Shown here piece after piece: positions 44,539-53,081 of a stretch of 64,000 nucleotides of DNA. Under the pieces are notes generated by a model, which saw nothing but the letters and a program-made list of their open reading frames with translations, did not search any database and was not told where the DNA came from. The stretch is from Eubacterium ventriosum (GTDB taxonomy: Bacteria; Bacillota; Clostridia; Lachnospirales; Lachnospiraceae), in NCBI RefSeq assembly GCF_025150745.1, contig NZ_CP102282.1, forward strand, positions 2,181,501 to 2,245,500, written 5' to 3'. The first letter of the stretch is position 1. Every line of letters begins with the position of its first letter. A program made the translations under genes and the position numbers.

Positions 44539-46491
44539 TTAATCTTCTTTGCTCTTCTTCACTAATGAACCATCATCGCCTTCTATTATTCCATCTGAAT
44601 AAAATTCTGTTTCAAGGTTCTGTTTCTTAGCTTTCTTTTCTATCTTTTCAGTTTTTTCAACACCTAAGTATGGTAAAACCTGTTTCATTATGTCGGTCCA
44701 CAATTCCGTGTTATAAGCTGTTGCCTGTGGATCTTTTTTAGGTGTATCCATAAGTGTATAACATACTACCTGTGGATTTTCACAAGGTACACAACCTAAG
44801 AACGACAAAATATATTGGTTCTTTAATCTTCCTTTGCCTTTTCCCGATGTATCAACCTTTTCGGCAGTTCCTGTTTTACCACCGACTGTATATCCACTTA
44901 TTGCGGCTGTTGAACCTGTACCATCAGTTACAACAGATCTTAAACATTCTTTTATATAATCAGATGTTTCTTTTGTAATTGTCTGCTTAACCAAAGTCTT
45001 TGAGTAGTTCTTTACAAGCTGATTGTCTGATGTTACAACCTGCTTTACCACTCTTGGTTCGTAGTAATAACCACCATTAATTAATGATGAAAATCCTGAA
45101 ACCATCTGAATCATATTTACTGTAAAGTTCTGTCCAAATGAGTTAGTTGCAAGTGTTGACGAACCCATATCTGTTCCATATACCAGTCCTCTTGTTTCAT
45201 TTGGAAGATCAATTCCTGTCTTTGTGCCAAAGCCAAATCTTTCCTGATATTTGACAAATTTCTTTGCGCCAAGTAATTTTCCTATATGCATCATATAGTC
45301 GTTACATGATTCTGCAATGGCTTCCTTAACTGTTATTGTTCCGTGCCCGTCAACTTTATGGCATTTAATTGTAAAGCCACCAACTTTTTCCTGACCATCA
45401 CAGGTAAATGTTGATTTTCTGTTTATTTTTCCTTCCTCAAAAGCTGCCGCCACTGTAAAAGGCTTAGCAGTTGAACCCGGTTCGTAAGAGTCTGTTATAC
45501 AGTAGTTATTCCATATGCTGTTTAATTTTTCTGACTGTTTCTTTTGTGACATTGACGAAATCTGTGCTTCTGTATAATAATCTTCTAAATTATATGGATC
45601 ATTCAAATCAAAAGTAGTATCATCTGCCATTGCCAAAATTTCCCCATTGTTAGGATTTGCAATAACAACTGAAATTCTCTTTGGACTGTATTTTTTCATA
45701 TATTTCTTTATAGATTTCTGAACAATACGCTGAATGTTCATATCTATCGAAGAAACAATATTGTCTCCATCTTTTGCATCCTTAATTACTGTTTCCATAT
45801 TATTATCGGAATCCATATAACCGTACTCTCTTCCATCTGTCCCCTGAAGAAAGCTGTTATAGCTGCTTTCAATTCCGATTGTGGCACTATTATCACTGTT
45901 TGCAAAACCTAATAGCGAACATGCCAGATTATTATACGGATACATTCTCTTGTATTTCTTTTCAAACCAAATACCTTTGGTATTCTGAACTGTGGTTTCC
46001 TCTTCTTTTGTATCTGCATATTCGTAATTAAGATAACTTTCAAACTTTTGAATATCCTTATACTCAAGGTTCTTCTTTGCAACCCAATAGCTGTTATTTT
46101 TTCTTTCTTTGATTGCTGTTCGAAGGTCATCTTCATTAAAATCAAAATACTTTACCAATGCATTAACTGTTGGCGTAAGGTATTTTTCATTGCTCATTAC
46201 TACTTTAGAGTCTATTATAAGATTGTATACCATAACGCTTGTTGCCAATACATTGCCGTTTCTGTCCTTTATGTCTCCTCTTTTATAAGGAATGGTCTTG
46301 CTTGTAAAGCTTTGCTGTTCTAAAACTTTTATTGAATAGTTATCTCCCTTTGCCACATTAAGGTAAGCTATTCTTGTACACAATGCAAATAAAGCTAGTA
46401 CTACAATCCAAAATAGTATTCCTAGCTTTTTGTACATTTGCTTATCAAATTTTAACCTTGGTTTTCTTCTTCTAACTCTTCTCTCACTCAT
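44539..46491 (-). CDS. Class B penicillin-binding protein, first of a pair
   Basis: A 650-residue division transpeptidase following ftsL: a basic cytoplasmic start (MSERRVRRRKPRLKF), one membrane helix (about 27-47), the dimer domain (KRGDIKDRNGNVLATSV), and a transpeptidase domain with STAK in YEPGSTAKPF, SCN in AESCNDYM and a standard KTGTA in VGGKTGTAEK. The C-terminal extension is acidic and lysine-rich (EKIEKKAKKQNLE and so on) without PASTA repeats. Position 2 bp after ftsL argues that this is the main FtsI/PBP2B partner of FtsW. Confidence 0.88.
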   Translation of the reverse strand: MSERRVRRRKPRLKFDKQMYKKLGILFWIVVLALFALCTRIAYLNVAKGDNYSIKVLEQQSFTSKTIPYKRGDIKDRNGNVLATSVMVYNLIIDSKVVMSNEKYLTPTVNALVKYFDFNEDDLRTAIKERKNNSYWVAKKNLEYKDIQKFESYLNYEYADTKEEETTVQNTKGIWFEKKYKRMYPYNNLACSLLGFANSDNSATIGIESSYNSFLQGTDGREYGYMDSDNNMETVIKDAKDGDNIVSSIDMNIQRIVQKSIKKYMKKYSPKRISVVIANPNNGEILAMADDTTFDLNDPYNLEDYYTEAQISSMSQKKQSEKLNSIWNNYCITDSYEPGSTAKPFTVAAAFEEGKINRKSTFTCDGQEKVGGFTIKCHKVDGHGTITVKEAIAESCNDYMMHIGKLLGAKKFVKYQERFGFGTKTGIDLPNETRGLVYGTDMGSSTLATNSFGQNFTVNMIQMVSGFSSLINGGYYYEPRVVKQVVTSDNQLVKNYSKTLVKQTITKETSDYIKECLRSVVTDGTGSTAAISGYTVGGKTGTAEKVDTSGKGKGRLKNQYILSFLGCVPCENPQVVCYTLMDTPKKDPQATAYNTELWTDIMKQVLPYLGVEKTEKIEKKAKKQNLETEFYSDGIIEGDDGSLVKKSKED

Positions 46492-46493
46492 AA

Positions 46494-46967
46494 CTATTTA
46501 TTAGGTATATCCCCATACTGAACTGTATAACCTCCATCACTTAATTTGTACTTGGAGATTTGGTCATCTGTAGCCTGCTTCATTCCTAACTTATTTGTAG
46601 CCATCTTGTAAATATTGTCAGTATCTATGTAGCTGTTAATTGAGTAATTTAAAGCATCATTCTGTGACTGAACTGTACTAATCTGACCTTTTAATGTTGC
46701 TATGTTTGTTCTTGTTTCTGATATGTCTGACTGAATATTTAAGTAACATACGCACATTATAAGGCAAACTGCTGATACGATTGCAAGGAATGCTACATAT
46801 GGTGCATTCATTATTTTTGCGTATTCTCTTGCTCTTATCTGTCTTTCATTTTCCTGTACTCTTTTTCCGTCAACATATACTCTTCTATCTCTATCCGGAT
46901 TAAGTTTTCTTACGGTATTTCCGTCCACATATTCTCTTCCGTAATTACTTCTTCTTACCTGATTCAT
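46494..46967 (-). CDS. ftsL: FtsL-like cell division protein
   Basis: A 157-residue bitopic protein: a basic, Arg-rich cytoplasmic part (1-62), one membrane helix (about 63-83, FLAIVSAVCLIMCVCYL) and a short heptad-patterned extracellular coiled coil (ISETRTNIATLKGQISTVQSQNDAL). That layout and the position between rsmH and the PBP gene mark FtsL, although sequence identity in this family is always low. It starts 3 bp after the rsmH stop. The cytoplasmic part is longer than in B. subtilis FtsL. Confidence 0.85.
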   Translation of the reverse strand: MNQVRRSNYGREYVDGNTVRKLNPDRDRRVYVDGKRVQENERQIRAREYAKIMNAPYVAFLAIVSAVCLIMCVCYLNIQSDISETRTNIATLKGQISTVQSQNDALNYSINSYIDTDNIYKMATNKLGMKQATDDQISKYKLSDGGYTVQYGDIPNK

Positions 46968-46970
46968 TTT

Positions 46971-47906
46971 TTAACGCCTTTCAAAAATTCTTAATTTTGA
47001 ACTCTTTGATCTCTTATTCTCTGTCATTTCTTCTTCTGAAGGAATAATTGGTTTTCTTGTTATTACTTTTCCTTTTGAAACTTTTCCACATACACAAACC
47101 GGAAAATCAGGTGGACATGTACAAGGATTCTCATTCTCCCTAAATTTAATCTTTGTAATCCTATCCTCTAATGAGTGGAATGTTATCACACAGATTCTTC
47201 CACCCGGATTCAAATGATCAATCATTGTATCCAAAGATTCTTTTAAAACTGTAAGTTCCTGATTTACTTCTATTCTGATAGCCTGAAAAGTCTTCTTTGC
47301 AGGATGTCCGCCTTTAGCCTGAAACTTCATTGGTATTGAAGCCTTTATAATCTCGCTTAGTTCTGCTGTTGTCTCCAATGGTTTTTCTTTTCTTGCCATA
47401 ACTATATGCTTAGCTATATTCTTTGCAAACTTATCCTCGCCATAATCTCTTATTATTCTAAAAAGTTCGTTTTCGCTATAATTATTAACAACATCTGCTG
47501 CTGTTTTGTTCTGTCTCTGATCCATTCTCATATCAAGAGGAGCGTCTGACTTGTATGAAAAACCTCTCTCCAAATTGTCCAACTGATATGAAGAAACTCC
47601 TAAATCTAATACGATTCCATCGACTTTCTCTATTTCCAAATCCTTTAGGATTGTGTCAATCTCACAATAGTTACTTCTAACTAATGTAATCTTGTCCTCA
47701 AATTCCTTTAAGCGTTCTCTGGCAGCTTCTAATGCTTCTCCGTCCTGATCTATTCCGATTAATCTGCCCTTGTCTGACAATCTCTTACATATTTCGTAAG
47801 AATGTCCGCCACCGCCTAATGTTCCGTCTACATATATTCCATCAGGATTTATATTTAAGCCATCAATGGTTTCGTTTAATAATACTGATACATGTTTGAA
47901 ATCCAT
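46971..47906 (-). CDS. rsmH: 16S rRNA (cytosine1402-N4)-methyltransferase
   Basis: A 311-residue SAM-dependent methyltransferase (MraW) modifying C1402 of 16S rRNA in the P site. The SAM loop [34 protein letters not shown] and the family signature [17 protein letters not shown] are present, as is [14 protein letters not shown]. Second gene of the mraZ operon, 148 bp after mraZ. Confidence 0.97.
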   Translation of the reverse strand: MDFKHVSVLLNETIDGLNINPDGIYVDGTLGGGGHSYEICKRLSDKGRLIGIDQDGEALEAARERLKEFEDKITLVRSNYCEIDTILKDLEIEKVDGIVLDLGVSSYQLDNLERGFSYKSDAPLDMRMDQRQNKTAADVVNNYSENELFRIIRDYGEDKFAKNIAKHIVMARKEKPLETTAELSEIIKASIPMKFQAKGGHPAKKTFQAIRIEVNQELTVLKESLDTMIDHLNPGGRICVITFHSLEDRITKIKFRENENPCTCPPDFPVCVCGKVSKGKVITRKPIIPSEEEMTENKRSKSSKLRIFERR

Positions 47907-48054
47907 GTTTGACCTTCTTTCTTTTTTATTATTCTTAACTCTCGCGCCTTTATGCTGTTACACTTCTAATTCGGCCTCAAAACTAAATGTTATCTTAAAT
48001 GCAATTTTAAAATGCTATTTTTAAGTTTATCTTCTTTTTATTCTTTATTGGTCT

Positions 48055-48504
48055 TTAAATTCCCAACTCTGCCATATAAGATGCAAGGTCTTCTATCTTC
48101 TCTTCTACGTCGTCTCCTTCAAGGTATGACATCATCTGTTCATTCCACTTATCACTGTTCCAAATTTCAAGTCTGTCGCCAACACCAACCCAAACAACTT
48201 CTTTGTCTAAGTTTCCAAACTTTCTTAAAACTGCCGGCATAAGCACTCGTCCCAACTTATCTGTCTCTAATTCCGATGCTCCTGCAAGAAAGAAACGGTT
48301 AAAATCTCTAACTTTTCTGTCTGCAAATGGTAAACTGCTAAGTTTCTCTTCCAAAGCATGCCAAGCTTCTTTTGAGTACGCAAAAAGACAGCCATCGAGT
48401 CCCCTGGTTACAACTACGCTTGTACCAAGTTCTTCTCTGAACTTTGCAGGGACGATTGTTCTTCCCTTAGTATCCATTTTTTGTGTGTACTCTCCTGTAA
48501 ACAA
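48055..48504 (-). CDS. mraZ: Transcriptional regulator MraZ
   Basis: A 149-residue AbrB-like regulator with two swapped-hairpin DNA-binding repeats: GEYTQKMDTKGRTIVPAKFRE and ASELETDKLGRVLMPAVLRK. It represses its own operon in other bacteria by binding repeated boxes at the promoter. The start is placed at a TTG (48504) giving MFTGEY, which aligns with the MF-GEY start of Firmicutes MraZ and has AGGTG about 6 bases upstream. A GTG at 48513 is possible but would overlap its own ribosome site. First gene of the division cluster. Confidence 0.92.
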   Translation of the reverse strand: MFTGEYTQKMDTKGRTIVPAKFREELGTSVVVTRGLDGCLFAYSKEAWHALEEKLSSLPFADRKVRDFNRFFLAGASELETDKLGRVLMPAVLRKFGNLDKEVVWVGVGDRLEIWNSDKWNEQMMSYLEGDDVEEKIEDLASYMAELGI

Positions 48505-48541
48505 AAAACTCACCTACTTTTTTTCGAAAAGCAGTAATTTT

Positions 48542-48577
48542 TACCACTTTTTACCACTAATTGACATCAATTTACCA
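48542..48577 (-). promoter_or_regulatory. MraZ operator: 10-bp-spaced GTGGTAAA boxes
   Basis: On the minus strand GTGGTAAA boxes occur with TACCAC cores at 48542, 48552 and 48572 on the plus strand, that is, spaced 10 and 20 bp; the intermediate 48562 position is degenerate. They lie between the predicted transcript start and mraZ. Direct repeats of about 10-bp period next to mraZ are known MraZ targets, although the exact box differs between phyla. Confidence 0.75.
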
Positions 48578-48588
48578 CTCATAAGGAA

Positions 48589-48617
48589 ATTTTATACTAT
48601 TTCAGGGATTATTGCAA
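48589..48617 (-). promoter_or_regulatory. Promoter of the mraZ cluster
   Basis: TTGCAA (48612-48617), a 17-bp spacer and TAAAAT (48589-48594) lie on the minus strand, with the predicted start of transcription immediately ahead of the MraZ boxes. Confidence 0.6.
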
Positions 48618-48688
48618 CCCCTTTTTTGATGGTTTTACACTGTTCTTTTCCTTGTTTTATGGGAGTATTGGGATTTTCTTGATATTTG

Positions 48689-48714
48689 GTGGTAAAAGGT
48701 GGTAATGATGTGGT
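48689..48714 (+). promoter_or_regulatory. Second, inverted cluster of MraZ-like boxes
   Basis: On the plus strand GTGGT occurs at 48689, 48699 and 48710, giving GTGGTAAAAG, GTGGTAATGA and TGTGGTTGG at about 10-bp steps. The boxes match those at 48542-48577 but face the other way, about 75-100 bp upstream of the mraZ -35 box. Confidence 0.6.
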
Positions 48715-48759
48715 TGGATTGTAAACTACACAACAACTTGTTCTCTTCCTAACAACAAA

Positions 48760-48797
48760 AAGAATGGGAACCTTGATTCTTCAAAGCTCCCATTCTT
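48760..48797 (-). terminator. Terminator of lgt
   Basis: AAGAATGGGA (48760-48769) pairs with TCCCATTCTT (48788-48797). TTTGTTGTTAG follows on the minus strand. It separates lgt from the mraZ control region. Confidence 0.8.
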
Positions 48798-48874
48798 CTT
48801 CCTTAGAAAAACTTGTTATCTATAACTTGTCTTATATTTAATTTACTATTTTCGTTTTAACTTTTCTGCTTCTT

Positions 48875-49786
48875 CTACGCCATCTTTTCCTGCCTGCTTA
48901 TCTTTACTCTTTTAACTACGACTACTACTGCTGCAACCACTGCCAACACCAGTGACAATGCCTGAGATACTGGCCAGCCTGTTACCGGCATTATAAGTTG
49001 GTCTGTTCTAAAGCCTTCTATTACAAATCTGCCGATTCCGTATCCAAAGAGATACCAGAGAAAGACTTCTCCATCAAACTTTTTCTTTTTTCTGAATATT
49101 AGCATTAATATTAATACCATCAGGTTCCACACTGATTCGTAAAGAAATGTTGGCTGTACCTGAATATAACCAATCTCTGACAAATCCATTCCCTTAAGGT
49201 TTTCCATTCCGATTCTTACAGCATCAGGTACCTGATTTATGCTATAATTATCGTCAAAAAATATCCTCATCATAAAAGGATTCTTGCTTGTGGCAACCTG
49301 ACCGAACGCTTCTCTGTTAAAGAAGTTTCCCCATCTTCCAATTATCTGACCAATAATCAATCCTAAAACTGCTGAGTCAGCCACCTTGAAAAATGAGATT
49401 TTTTTAATCTTTGTATAAACAATACATGTAATTATTCCGGTTATTACTCCGCCATAGATTGCAAGTCCACCTTCTCTAATGTTAATAATCTCTGAAGGAT
49501 GTGCACTGTAATAATCCCAACTAAAAACTACGTAGTATAATCTTGCACCAATCACGCTTAAAATAATTGCATACATTGCAAAATCTATATACAAATTATA
49601 ATCCTGACCTGATGACTTGGCATCATAACATACAAGTGCAATTCCTGCTAACATTCCAAATGCAATAATAACTCCATAAAAAGCTATATCAACGCCAAAT
49701 AAACTAAATGACTTTGGAAGGTTATTTAATGAAATATGCAAATTAGGAAATTCAATTGATGTTGTTGCTAACAAATTTAAATTCAT
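48875..49786 (-). CDS. lgt: Prolipoprotein diacylglyceryl transferase
   Basis: A 303-residue membrane enzyme with seven predicted helices that attaches diacylglycerol to the lipobox cysteine of prolipoproteins, such as the one encoded at 14643. The family signature GRWGNFFNREAFG (about 150-162) and the essential His-Gly region in IREGGLAIYGGVI are present, as is FLYESVWN. The C-terminus is basic. It has its own terminator and is separated from the divergent ychF by a 311-bp AT-rich interval (49787-50097), in which I see only the ychF promoter. Confidence 0.95.
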   Translation of the reverse strand: MNLNLLATTSIEFPNLHISLNNLPKSFSLFGVDIAFYGVIIAFGMLAGIALVCYDAKSSGQDYNLYIDFAMYAIILSVIGARLYYVVFSWDYYSAHPSEIINIREGGLAIYGGVITGIITCIVYTKIKKISFFKVADSAVLGLIIGQIIGRWGNFFNREAFGQVATSKNPFMMRIFFDDNYSINQVPDAVRIGMENLKGMDLSEIGYIQVQPTFLYESVWNLMVLILMLIFRKKKKFDGEVFLWYLFGYGIGRFVIEGFRTDQLIMPVTGWPVSQALSLVLAVVAAVVVVVKRVKISRQEKMA

Positions 49787-49988
49787 TATTGTGTCCTCTC
49801 TTTATACGCTCATTTACTTTAACTATGAAATTATACCACATTTATTTTTATAATAATACAGCCTTATGAGATACTTATTGAATTTATTTTATTTTTTATA
49901 ATTTTCTTCGCAATGCTTTTTTGACTTTAATTTTTGTAACATATTACTTTTTGCGGAAATACTTTGTTAGAAATACTTCTTTATTTTA

Positions 49989-50017
49989 TTGAGGGTTTTT
50001 CAAAAATATGTTAAACT
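49989..50017 (+). promoter_or_regulatory. Possible promoter of ychF
   Basis: TTGAGG (49989-49994), a 17-bp spacer and TAAACT (50012-50017) lie on the plus strand, 80 bp ahead of the ychF start. Both boxes deviate from consensus at two positions. Confidence 0.4.
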
Positions 50018-50097
50018 ATCATTTGGTATTTACAATTGATTTATGTATAGCCAATAATAATTTTATATATATAACTAAAGATTGGAGGATTCTAATT

Positions 50098-51195
50098 ATG
50101 AAATTAGGTATTGTTGGACTACCAAATGTAGGAAAAAGTACTTTATTTAATTCACTAACTAAAGCAGGTGCTGAATCTGCTAACTATCCATTCTGTACAA
50201 TTGATCCTAACGTAGGCGTTGTTGCAGTTCCGGATGAAAGAATCGATAAGCTCACAGCTTTATATAATTCAAAAAAAACTATCCCTGCTGTTATCGAATT
50301 TGTTGACATTGCAGGTTTAGTCAAGGGTGCATCTAAGGGTGAAGGTTTAGGAAACCAGTTTCTTGCCAACATTCGTGAAGTTGATGCAATTGTACATGTT
50401 GTAAGATGTTTTGAGGACACTAATGTTATCCACGTTGATGGAAGCATTGATCCTATTAGAGATATTGAAACAATTAACTATGAATTAATTTTCTCTGATG
50501 TTGAAATTCTTGAAAGACGTATTGCAAAAACAACACGTGGTGCAAGAAATGACAAAGCTTTGGCTAAAGAATTAGATTTCCAACAGAGAATGAAGGCTTT
50601 CCTTGAAGAAGGAAACCTTGCAATCAAATATGAAACAGAAGATGAAGACGAATTAGCTTGGCTTGCTGAATACAATCTTTTAACATACAAGCCTGTTATT
50701 TTTGCAGCTAATGTTTCAGAAGATGATTTGGCTGACGATGGCAATTCTAACCCACACGTTGAAGCAGTTAGAAAGTTTGCTGCTGAAAACGGAAGTGAAG
50801 TTTTTGTTATCAGTGCTGAAATTGAACAGGAAATTTCTGAATTAGACGATGATGAAAAGCAGATGTTCTTAGAAGACTTAGGTATCAGCGAATCAGGTCT
50901 TGATAAATTAATCAAGGCTAGCTACTCTCTTCTTGGTTTAATCAGCTACCTTACATCAGGTGAAGCTGAAACAAGAGCTTGGACAATTAAGAAAGGTACT
51001 AAGGCTCCACAGGCTGCCGGAAAGATTCACACAGACTTTGAACGTGGATTTATCTGTGCCGAAGTTGTTGCTTACAAAGACTTAATTGAATGTGGTTCTT
51101 TAGCAAAGGCTAAAGAAAAAGGTCTTGTTGGATTACAGGGTAAGGACTATGTTGTTCAGGACGGAGATGTAATTACATTTAGATTTAATGTTTAA
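50098..51195 (+). CDS. ychF: Redox/ribosome-associated ATPase YchF (Obg family)
   Basis: A 365-residue Obg-type P-loop protein. Walker [13 protein letters not shown] (about 7-18), G3 [20 protein letters not shown], and NVSE in place of the guanine-specific NKxD, which is the reason YchF prefers ATP over GTP, are visible. A C-terminal TGS domain follows (about 280-365; [17 protein letters not shown]). The start is set at MKLGIVGLP (50098) with TTGGAGG 9 bases upstream, not at the earlier ATG at 50008. Single-gene unit with its own promoter and terminator. Confidence 0.96.
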   Translation: MKLGIVGLPNVGKSTLFNSLTKAGAESANYPFCTIDPNVGVVAVPDERIDKLTALYNSKKTIPAVIEFVDIAGLVKGASKGEGLGNQFLANIREVDAIVHVVRCFEDTNVIHVDGSIDPIRDIETINYELIFSDVEILERRIAKTTRGARNDKALAKELDFQQRMKAFLEEGNLAIKYETEDEDELAWLAEYNLLTYKPVIFAANVSEDDLADDGNSNPHVEAVRKFAAENGSEVFVISAEIEQEISELDDDEKQMFLEDLGISESGLDKLIKASYSLLGLISYLTSGEAETRAWTIKKGTKAPQAAGKIHTDFERGFICAEVVAYKDLIECGSLAKAKEKGLVGLQGKDYVVQDGDVITFRFNV

Positions 51196-51243
51196 ATTAA
51201 TAATATCATTTTTCTAAAATAAATATTAAATAATTTTAGTAAC

Positions 51244-51283
51244 AAAAAAAGGTGTCCCGGCAGTTTTGTCAGGATACCTTTTT
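51244..51283 (+). terminator. Terminator between convergent ychF and rpe
   Basis: AAAAAAAGGTGTCC (51244-51257) pairs with GGATACCTTTTT (51272-51283) using G-U pairs. T/A tracts on both sides suit both converging genes. Confidence 0.8.
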
Positions 51284-51317
51284 ATATTATGTATAATTCT
51301 TCTCATTTTTTCAATTA

Positions 51318-51980
51318 TTAGTCTTCAAAATTCTGAAACTGTTCTTTAAAGTTTTTAACATTTTCTTCCACATTTCCGCCAAATACTGCTGAGCCTGCAA
51401 CAATTACATTAGCTCCGGCATCTAAAGGAATGCATACGTTATCCACTTTAATTCCACCATCAACTTCTATCAATGTTTTAAGATTGTATTCATGTACAAT
51501 TGCGTTTACAATCTCAATCTTTTCTGTACACTCGTCAATATATGACTGTCCGCCAAATCCCGGATGAACTGTCATTATCAAAATCATTTCAACCTTATCA
51601 ATAAAAGGAACTATATCTTCTACCGGTGTTTCAGGATTGCAAGCCAGACCTGCATCCATTCCCTCTGCGTGAATTGCATCAATCGTAGCCTGAACATCTT
51701 CACATGCTTCCACATGTACTGTAAGCATATCTGCTCCTACTGCCTTGAATTCCTTTACATAACGAATTGGTTCCTGAATCATTAAATGTACATCAAAGTA
51801 TTTTTTTGTGTATGCTCTTGCAGCTTTGGTTACAGGCATTCCAAATGAGATGTTTGGAACGAACATTCCGTCCATTATGTCTACATGTATCCAGTCACAG
51901 CCTGCCTGGTCTATTCTTTTGATGTCGTTGCCAAGATTGGCAAAGTCTGCTGATAAAATTGAAGGTGCTAGTTTAATCAT
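51318..51980 (-). CDS. rpe: Ribulose-phosphate 3-epimerase
   Basis: A 220-residue TIM-barrel epimerase of the pentose phosphate pathway. APSILSADFANLG, WIHVDIMDGMFVPN with the metal-binding His and Asp, MTVHPGFGGQ and EVDGGI are all present. AAAGGAG lies ahead of ATG. It follows rsgA across a gap that contains a 70-nt hairpin; the rsgA-rpe order is common in Firmicutes. Confidence 0.96.
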   Translation of the reverse strand: MIKLAPSILSADFANLGNDIKRIDQAGCDWIHVDIMDGMFVPNISFGMPVTKAARAYTKKYFDVHLMIQEPIRYVKEFKAVGADMLTVHVEACEDVQATIDAIHAEGMDAGLACNPETPVEDIVPFIDKVEMILIMTVHPGFGGQSYIDECTEKIEIVNAIVHEYNLKTLIEVDGGIKVDNVCIPLDAGANVIVAGSAVFGGNVEENVKNFKEQFQNFED

Positions 51981-52021
51981 TTTCTTTCTCCTTTAAATGT
52001 TCTTTTACTTTTTCCACGTAG

Positions 52022-52091
52022 AATTTTCTATTGCAAACACGTTGTCTTTCTTATTTTGCTCCGCCGTCTATTGTTTGCTGAATAGAAAATT
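52022..52091 (-). other. 70-nt intercistronic hairpin between rsgA and rpe
   Basis: AATTTTCTAT (52022-52031) + GCAAACA (52033-52039) pair with TGTTTGC (52072-52078) + ATAGAAAATT (52082-52091), 17 pairs with a small bulge around a 32-base loop. There is no U-run after it on the minus strand, and rpe starts about 40 bases later, so a processing or stability role is more likely than termination. Confidence 0.6.
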
Positions 52092-52136
52092 TTATGCGGC
52101 AAATATATGTATTACATTTTTATTATATTTTTATAT

Positions 52137-53021
52137 TTAGTATTTATTTTTTTCTAATTGTTCTAGTTCTTTGTATAACAGTACGTAGTTTTCGTACCTT
52201 TCCCGGGCTATTTTGCCTTGTTCTAAGGCGTTTTTGATGCCGCAGTCCGGTTCGTTTATGTGGGCGCAGCCTGTGAAACGACATTCCGGTTCGTATTGTG
52301 GCATTTCAGGAAAGCAGTACTGTAATTTTTCTTTGGTCATTCCCGGTACGAATAGTGAGCTAAAGCCGGGTGTGTCAAAAACGTATGAGTTGCTGTCTAT
52401 GTTGAATATTTCTGAGTGTCTTGTTGTATGTTTTCCACGACCGATTTTTTCACTTATTGCACCTGTTTCCATTTTGTAGTCTTTGGTTAGTGCATTAAGC
52501 ATTGATGATTTTCCAACTCCTGAAGGTCCGGCAAACACGGTACTTTTGCCTTTTAGCATTTTTTTGATTTTATCTACCCCTTGTTCTTTTGTGGCACTGG
52601 CAAACATTACTTTGTAGCCTGCCTTTTGATAGATGGTCTGCAATTGGTTCATATAGTCATCATCGCCTATGTCTATTTTGTTGAAGCATATTATTGTTTC
52701 TATATTTTGAAACTCCATCATTACAAGAAATCTATCTAAAAGATTCAAATTTGGATTTGGTTTTTTCACGGCAAACACTATCATTGCCTGATCTACATTT
52801 GCCACAGCCGGTCTTATAAGCTGGTTCTTTCTCTCCAAAATTTCTGATATGTTTCCTTTTTTCTTTTCTTCATCAATAATGTCCACCATTACATTGTCCC
52901 CAACTAATGGTTTTATGCTTTTGTTTCTAAATTTTCCTTTTGCCTTGCATTCATATATGCCTTTGTTTTCAACATAAACATAATAAAATCCTGCAATTCC
53001 TTTTATTATTTTTCCCTGCAT
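52137..53021 (-). CDS. rsgA: Ribosome small subunit-dependent GTPase RsgA
   Basis: A 294-residue circularly permuted GTPase that checks 30S subunit assembly. An N-terminal OB fold (1-65) is followed by the permuted GTPase domain with NKID (G4), then FAGPSGVGKSSMLN (P-loop) and DTPGF (G3), then a zinc-binding C-terminus (CRFTGCAHINEPDCGIK). The G4-before-G1 order is diagnostic. It lies 60 bp downstream of prkC, as in many Firmicutes (prpC-prkC-rsgA-rpe). Confidence 0.96.
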   Translation of the reverse strand: MQGKIIKGIAGFYYVYVENKGIYECKAKGKFRNKSIKPLVGDNVMVDIIDEEKKKGNISEILERKNQLIRPAVANVDQAMIVFAVKKPNPNLNLLDRFLVMMEFQNIETIICFNKIDIGDDDYMNQLQTIYQKAGYKVMFASATKEQGVDKIKKMLKGKSTVFAGPSGVGKSSMLNALTKDYKMETGAISEKIGRGKHTTRHSEIFNIDSNSYVFDTPGFSSLFVPGMTKEKLQYCFPEMPQYEPECRFTGCAHINEPDCGIKNALEQGKIARERYENYVLLYKELEQLEKNKY

Positions 53022-53050
53022 ACCTTCTTATTCCACTTAACTTCATTAAA

Positions 53051-53076
53051 GGTGCCGTAGCATTTACCACGGCACC
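53051..53076 (-). terminator. Hairpin between prkC and rsgA
   Basis: GGTGCCGT (53051-53058) and ACGGCACC (53069-53076) form an 8-bp GC-rich stem just past the prkC stop. The following TTTAATG is a weak T-run, so partial read-through into rsgA is expected. Confidence 0.5.
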
Positions 53077-53081
53077 TGATT

